From assembly GCA_964389755.1 (NCBI GenBank), contig CAYMEW010000002.1, positions 62,001 to 126,000 of the forward strand: a stretch of 64,000 nucleotides of DNA. Direction: 5' to 3'. Positions 59,751-64,000 of this stretch are shown one piece after another (within the stretch, counting starts at the first letter, position 1; every line of letters starts with the position of its first letter). Source of the DNA: JBBSUQ01 sp964389755. GTDB taxonomy: Bacteria > Bacteroidota > Bacteroidia > Flavobacteriales_D > Crocinitomicaceae. The notes below the pieces were generated by a model. That model was not told where the DNA came from and made no database searches. It saw only the letters and a program-made list of their open reading frames with translations. The translations under genes and the position numbers were made by a program.

Positions 59751-60164
59751 TCAGTTTTTGTAGAATATGGCATAACTACCTTTGTACAGGCGACCGCGTA
59801 ACACTGCGCTCACGTGAATCGAATCATAATTACATAATGAAGTAAAGGAGCCGGGATTGTAAATGTAACCGACGGTGTCTTTCAGTTCGAAAATGGTCAT
59901 CACAAAATTACCGTCAACGTATAGCTCATTACCCTTAGTTTTTACTTTACCCGAATAATTAGTTTCCGAAATGTCATTGAAACTGCTGTAATAAGTGCCT
60001 TTTCCGTTCTGATCGATCGTGAGCTTTGTAAGGCCATAAGATTCCACCACACACCACTTTGCCCTGTACCAGGTACCAACTAGCCTGGGGTACGTCTTTA
60101 GGGCATTTTTCTTACAGGATGAGCAGAGTGTAACGAGTATGGTCAGGTACAGGATGTTTTTCAT
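59751..60164 (-). CDS. lipoprotein, lipocalin-like
   Basis: The 137-residue protein has a signal with lipobox LCSSC (residues 13-17), then LVGTWYRAKWCVVESYG and LTIDQNGKGTYYSSF. The start resembles lipocalin-like LxGTW proteins common in Bacteroidota. The function is unknown. Confidence 0.6.
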   Translation of the reverse strand: MKNILYLTILVTLCSSCKKNALKTYPRLVGTWYRAKWCVVESYGLTKLTIDQNGKGTYYSSFNDISETNYSGKVKTKGNELYVDGNFVMTIFELKDTVGYIYNPGSFTSLCNYDSIHVSAVLRGRLYKGSYAIFYKN

Positions 60165-60269
60165 CGATTTGGAGTTATGCTTGTAAATTTATCAGTTTTT
60201 CGGTTACTATCATTGACTTAATGAGACATTCCCCTGCTTAACTGTCGCAGATGCCCCTTTTGGTGCATT

Positions 60270-60277
60270 TATTTTTG
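60270..60277 (+). promoter_or_regulatory. -7-like promoter element upstream of the SRPBCC gene
   Basis: TATTTTTG matches TANNTTTG, about 98 bp before the ATG at 60375. No TTG lies at the usual distance, so support is modest. Confidence 0.3.
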
Positions 60278-60374
60278 TACGAACTTTGTAACTATACAGG
60301 TGGAGCAGTGACCACTTTAAAAAACGGGCGAACCGAAAAGCCACACGAGTAGGGGGTTTTTAAAATACGATGAT

Positions 60375-60824
60375 ATGTCTGAAAATAAAGTTTCTTTACA
60401 CCGTGTGATCACGGCTTCCCCGGAAAAGGTATTCCGGGCATTTACTGATCCGCTTGCCATGGCTGCCTGGCTCCCGCCTTACGGTTTTTTGTGTACGGTC
60501 CACGAAATGGATGCCCGTGAGGGCGGTGTGTATAAAATGTCTTTCCACAATTTCAGCACCGGGAGTGCGCATTCGTTCGGGGGTGAATACCTGGAGATCA
60601 GGCCGAATGAATTCCTGAAATACTCCGACCGCTTTGACGATCCGAACATGCCGGGTATGATGACAACGAGCGTGTGGTTGAAAAAGGTATCCTGCGGTAC
60701 GGAACTGAAAGTGGTACAGGAAGGCATTCCGGAGATGATCCCGATGGAAATGTGTTACCTGGGCTGGCAGGAATCGCTGGAAAAACTTAAAAAACTCGTA
60801 GAGCCCGAGATCCCGGATGCGTGA
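60375..60824 (+). CDS. SRPBCC (AHSA1/START-like) family protein
   Basis: The 149-residue protein reads VSLHRVITASPEKVFRAFTD then PLAMAAWLPPYGF, GGVYKMSFHNFSTG, GGEYLEIRPNEFLKYSDRFD and the C-terminal helix WQESLEKLKKLVE. It is a hydrophobic-cavity fold; the ligand is unknown. Its last 100 bp are repeated immediately downstream around an assembly gap. Confidence 0.85.
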   Translation: MSENKVSLHRVITASPEKVFRAFTDPLAMAAWLPPYGFLCTVHEMDAREGGVYKMSFHNFSTGSAHSFGGEYLEIRPNEFLKYSDRFDDPNMPGMMTTSVWLKKVSCGTELKVVQEGIPEMIPMEMCYLGWQESLEKLKKLVEPEIPDA

Positions 60825-61040
60825 TGAATTCGGAGATGATCCCGATGGAAATGTGTTACCTGGGCTGGCAGGAATCGCTGGAAAANNNNNNNNNNNNNNN
60901 NNNNNNNNNNNNNNNNNNNNNNNNNNNNNNNNNNNNNNNNNNNNNNNNNNNNNNNNNNNNNNNNNNNNNNNNNNNNNNNNNNNNNGCTGGAAAAACTTAA
61001 AAAACTCGTAGAGCCCGAGATCCCGGATGCGTGATGAATT
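60731..61040 (+). repeat. about 100-bp duplication of the SRPBCC gene 3' end around an assembly gap
   Basis: 60731-60784 recurs at 60831-60885, and 60776-60830 recurs at 60986-61040, with 100 N (60886-60985) between. This is either a real tandem duplication or an assembly artefact; nothing in it is an independent gene. Confidence 0.85.
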
Positions 61041-61142
61041 TTGTGTCCTCCCCCTGTGTCCCCCTCACCGCGGGGGAGGTTCCGGGCAGGCCGGCAAACT
61101 GTGAACCGAATATCTTGGATTGGCTTACTAGTGAAGCGCGTT

Positions 61143-61727
61143 TTACGCATCCAAAATTTCCCATTGAATGGGTTTGAAGCTGTAATTATTGCTTTGTTCG
61201 GCGGAGCAGGCCGTGAGTCCGACGATGAGGTCTTCGAGCGCTTCGAATAGCACGTAATCACCGGCTTTACTCAGGGGCGGGTCTACGGATAACTGTCCGT
61301 CCGGGCGAAACTGTACATTCATGAACACGTTAAAAGCAGTGGGAACGTCGTCCGGCTCAATTCCGAAGGGCCCGAGGTTCGTATAGAGGTTCTCGAAGCA
61401 ACTCGGATGATAATCGTGGTTGTCATAAATGATCTCGAAAGTTTCTTTGCTACAGGGTGCGAGCAGGAAATCGTGACGCCCGCAGGTGTCTTCCAGGATA
61501 TGCAGCATCTTACGGCTGCGATTGCTCCAGAGAAAGTTGCCTTTGGTAAGTAACAGCGTGTTTTCAAAATCGAGTGATTTTCCCGAAGAGATCTTTTCGC
61601 GCAGGTCGTGTTCATTGAAGAAGACGAGGTCGCTGACCTGTTCGCCCTGGGGATCGGTCACTTTGAGTTTCTGTCCTTTTTTCAGCCGGAAGGCGGCACC
61701 GGATTGCGGAGGTATGATCTGTTTCAT
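61143..61727 (-). CDS. DUF1989 / urea carboxylase-associated family protein
   Basis: The 194-residue protein starts at ATG 61727 (MKQIIPPQSGAAFRLKKGQK). The family pattern is visible: GEQVSDLVFFN, SLDFENTLLLTKGNFLWSN, DTCGRHDFLLAPCSKE, CFENLYTNLGPFG and PTAFNVFMNVQF. Members accompany urea/guanidine carboxylases or the YqcI/YcgG family. It overlaps the upstream YqcI/YcgG gene by ATGA, so the two work together or share a pathway. No carboxylase gene is nearby. Confidence 0.85.
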   Translation of the reverse strand: MKQIIPPQSGAAFRLKKGQKLKVTDPQGEQVSDLVFFNEHDLREKISSGKSLDFENTLLLTKGNFLWSNRSRKMLHILEDTCGRHDFLLAPCSKETFEIIYDNHDYHPSCFENLYTNLGPFGIEPDDVPTAFNVFMNVQFRPDGQLSVDPPLSKAGDYVLFEALEDLIVGLTACSAEQSNNYSFKPIQWEILDA

Positions 61728-62410
61728 GCTTTGGGAGTAACGCCTGACGAATCGTTTTGTTTGCCATGCATGGCGTGAAAGGGACATTTCCATGCCTGAT
61801 CCACGGCACGTCCGCTATATTGCCGTGCTTCGCTTGTTTCACCGAAATCTTCCAGCATCGGGTTGACGCTTCCCTGGAACTGTTGGTCCCGCATGCGGAT
61901 CTTATCGCGCACCTGTTCGTATTTCCCGGTTTCACGCAGGCGTGTAAACTGTTCATGCAGGTTGAATACGAGCGCCGGCCGGAAGAAACGACGTGCTTTG
62001 CGTGAACTCCCTGGATGTAACCCTACCACGTAAAAAGCACGTCCCAACAGGCTGAAACTGAAGTTTCCACTGGCAGGATCCGAACTCACTTTCGGGTCCC
62101 AGCTTTTCGGATCTGCTTCGTGCAGTTTTTGCAACAATTTCCACAGGCGGTCTTCGAACTGCTGTTCCGACATCGTTTCGGGTTGGTCGAACACGGCTAC
62201 AAACGAACGGTAGTTGTTTGCTTTTGCGTCGCTATTGATAAATGTGTCTAAATCCTTTAAAAGCGTGGTAATGGTTTCGCGGCCTGTAAATTCACCATAG
62301 GTTTGTAATTCGACCTCATTGCGTTTCGTAACGGCTTGTGACATCAGGCAGGGATGGTCGCCGGTGAGGATGAATTCCTTAAAGCGGCTGAGTGCGTTCA
62401 TTTGTTCCAT
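61724..62410 (-). CDS. YqcI/YcgG family protein (GntA-like heme-dependent N-oxygenase family)
   Basis: The 228-residue protein has SRFKEFILTGDHPCLMSQAV, NYRSFVAVFDQPETMSEQQF, FSFSLLGRAFYVVGLHPGSS and RPALVFNLHEQF. A late WKCPFHAMHG motif is a candidate heme-ligand region (inference). The family includes GntA and related enzymes that hydroxylate the guanidine nitrogen of arginine-like substrates using heme and O2. With the DUF1989 gene it forms a compact two-gene operon that may make or modify a guanidine compound. Confidence 0.82.
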   Translation of the reverse strand: MEQMNALSRFKEFILTGDHPCLMSQAVTKRNEVELQTYGEFTGRETITTLLKDLDTFINSDAKANNYRSFVAVFDQPETMSEQQFEDRLWKLLQKLHEADPKSWDPKVSSDPASGNFSFSLLGRAFYVVGLHPGSSRKARRFFRPALVFNLHEQFTRLRETGKYEQVRDKIRMRDQQFQGSVNPMLEDFGETSEARQYSGRAVDQAWKCPFHAMHGKQNDSSGVTPKA

Positions 62411-62820
62411 AGTCCTGTTTGTTTTGGATGTGGATAATTGCTCTCAAGCGTCGTGCCCGCTCGTTGCTGACGGCTCTAGTTCGTTTTAAGCCAGGGGAAT
62501 AGGATTACCTCGTCCGAAACTCATGCGGAATGAAATTTATAAAAACTGGGGAATTAGTTACCCGAAACGTACTATTTGTTGCGGGTGCTTGCCTACCCTT
62601 TTCAGATCTGCCTTTTTTTGGGATGCATCATTTCCATCGACATAAAAAATCGTTTTTACTTAGCAACTAAATTGAATTCCGGGGGAGTCGTTGTGTCGCC
62701 TTTCTGCTACCGGTAATCTTACTTAACTGTGTTATACGATTAGGTCGTGAACGGTCTCAATTTTAACGCCGTGTATACTTTCCGAGAAGAAGTTGCGTTT
62801 CACTACTAAATTCGTGCAAT
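62411..62820. other. intergenic region without a gene
   Basis: It lies between two divergently transcribed genes. No coding frame, clear hairpin or consensus promoter with both boxes is seen. It presumably holds the promoters of both flanking genes. Confidence 0.5.
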
Positions 62821-63624
62821 ATGAAATATTCTTTTGGGGTTTGTGCCCTGCTGGTAATGTTATCTTTTTTGTTTTCTTGTCAAAAGGAGATTCCTGAGAC
62901 TCCCTTTCCCGATACAGATCTTTCGGAAGAGTGTTTTATTGCCGAATTCCCGCAGTTCGAGCAGCGATTTGTTTACAAAATACACGGGTATGCGCCCTGT
63001 GGCGGAGCAGAAGCATTTCAATCGGTTTACTTTCGTATGCTTGAAGGCTACCAGGAAGGCTCCGCTTATTACTATTACATTCAGACCAGGCAGCACTATT
63101 CGGACTTGCACATGCTAGACTCATGTACCGCCCGGTGGGAGGACAAAGGACTTTACCGTTATGATTTCGAGCAGCAGACAGCTACCGTTTTTACCGGTCC
63201 GGCATTATCGGATTCGCATGTTGTTTTCGATTTCAGCAAGCAGGTGGGAGATACAATTTTACTCGACTCTTCGAGAAACGTGCGTTTCGTTATAGATCAA
63301 AAGAGTACCCGTTTACTGTCAGGTGTTCTCTTGCCGATTGTGAGCGGAAGAATTGTTGGCATAGATAAACAAGTGAGTCATCCCTTGCATTTTGGAAGCA
63401 TGGGTCAGCAATCCATTGAGATCACGCCTTATACTCCGAACCCTGTTTATTTTTACCAGGACTTCGCGGCCTATCCGTACCTCGTTCCTGAATTGGACCC
63501 GATCTTTCACAATGCACCGAACTATACCGATATGCGTTTGCTCGATGAGATCAGCTTAGAAGTGAAAAACGTGGATACCGATGACTGGTTCAGCAAATAT
63601 GTGATCAGCGGATTTCTGCCTTAA
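62821..63624 (+). CDS. lipoprotein, hypothetical
   Basis: The 267-residue protein has a lipoprotein signal (MKYSFGVCALLVMLSFLFSC) and a beta-rich mature part (YYYYIQTRQHYSDLHML; VVFDFSKQVGDTILLDSS). The C-terminal LDEISLEVKNVDTDDWF is reminiscent of short lipoproteins made beside secreted proteins. The family is not recognised. It converges with the partial hydrolase gene. Confidence 0.6.
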   Translation: MKYSFGVCALLVMLSFLFSCQKEIPETPFPDTDLSEECFIAEFPQFEQRFVYKIHGYAPCGGAEAFQSVYFRMLEGYQEGSAYYYYIQTRQHYSDLHMLDSCTARWEDKGLYRYDFEQQTATVFTGPALSDSHVVFDFSKQVGDTILLDSSRNVRFVIDQKSTRLLSGVLLPIVSGRIVGIDKQVSHPLHFGSMGQQSIEITPYTPNPVYFYQDFAAYPYLVPELDPIFHNAPNYTDMRLLDEISLEVKNVDTDDWFSKYVISGFLP

Positions 63625-63652
63625 GCAGTGTAAGAAAATGGGGTTCTCGACC

Positions 63653-64000
63653 CTACATCAGGTGCTGTCCGAAAAAGTCGTCGAGCAGGCCGGCAGCTTC
63701 TTCCCACTTTCCGGGCTGACTAAAACCATGATCGGCACCCGCAACGATCGTGTATTGATTCGGGACCTGCTTGTTATTTAATAGATCCGTGTAGGTCGTA
63801 TAAAGCTGTTGGTCATTGGCGCTGCCCCCGCCTGTTGTGTTGTTTTCCGGCAGAATATTGATGACCGGCTCCGGGTTTGACTTGTTGTAAGTTACCCAAT
63901 ACGGACTTTTGGCCATGTAAGCGAGCTTATTTTCATTCGTCGGTTCGGCTCCAATAGCCCGGTAGAGGACTTCTACCAGTTTCGGATCCAACTGATCGAA
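63653..64000 (-). CDS. alpha/beta hydrolase, 3' part only
   Basis: The frame is open to the right edge of the window, so the N-terminus lies outside; about 115 residues are visible. PEPVINILPENNTTGG, DLLNNKQVPNQYTIVAGADHGF and the final WEEAAGLLDDFFGQHL fit the end of a prolyl-oligopeptidase or dienelactone-hydrolase-like protein. His in GADHGF would be the catalytic base. The substrate is unknown. Confidence 0.7.
   Translation of the reverse strand, partial: FDQLDPKLVEVLYRAIGAEPTNENKLAYMAKSPYWVTYNKSNPEPVINILPENNTTGGGSANDQQLYTTYTDLLNNKQVPNQYTIVAGADHGFSQPGKWEEAAGLLDDFFGQHLM

Overview
The window looks like a scaffold from a Bacteroidota genome, most likely Flavobacteriales and perhaps Fluviicola/Crocinitomicaceae-like. 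The evidence is the type IX secretion (T9SS) and gliding gene set: gldH beside ricT, a PorZ-like gene beside recO, a PorP/SprF-like protein, and four large secreted proteins with T9SS C-terminal sorting domains. Many lipoproteins and promoters resembling the Bacteroidota consensus (TTG-N19-TANNTTTG) agree with this. The family placement is inference. Two runs of exactly 100 N (43832-43931 and 60886-60985) are scaffold gaps, and both fall inside repeats.

Layout. 1-2256: a small plus-strand cluster of unrecognised, partly secreted proteins. 2437-4130: a polytopic membrane protein. 4544-10706: a heavy-metal efflux operon on the minus strand (His-rich protein, CzcA-type RND pump fused to a TolC-like channel, membrane fusion lipoprotein). 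10818-27746: conserved housekeeping and T9SS genes: methionine aminotransferase with omega-amidase, sterol-desaturase-like protein, PorP/SprF beside a CotH protein with a type B sorting domain, gldH-ricT, holB, recO-porZ.

27825-33360 is accessory DNA. A tRNA-Arg(UCG) gene is followed by a 1.3 kb segment carrying a RhuM-Fic gene and bounded by a 15-bp copy of the tRNA 3' end. After it come a frameshifted RhuM remnant, dispersed short repeats, a small DUF1328 gene, AT-rich unknown genes, a ParDE-type toxin-antitoxin pair with a palindrome over its promoter, and a signal-peptidase-like protein that appears to have lost its catalytic residues. 33571-46952: a hybrid histidine kinase/AraC regulator, a giant secreted protein with six exact-length 396-bp tandem repeats, an esterase, a second repeat-rich secreted protein, and unknowns.

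46969-62410 is rich in defence and nucleic-acid functions. It holds a VOC-EVE-MarR operon and a divergent UvrD-like helicase. A compact island (about 51.6-56.6 kb) carries a prokaryotic viperin facing a Septu-like ATPase/HNH operon that ends in a truncated DUF262 (GmrSD-like) gene. The island is flanked by two copies of the start of the same small membrane-protein gene, the left one cut short. Just beyond it lies a two-gene unit of a P-loop polynucleotide-kinase-like protein overlapping a Thg1-like 3'-5' RNA polymerase, a candidate RNA 5'-end repair pair. Farther right are a DHFR-like protein, a SRPBCC protein, a DUF1989 plus YqcI/YcgG (GntA-like heme N-oxygenase family) pair, a lipoprotein, and the 3' end of an alpha/beta hydrolase.
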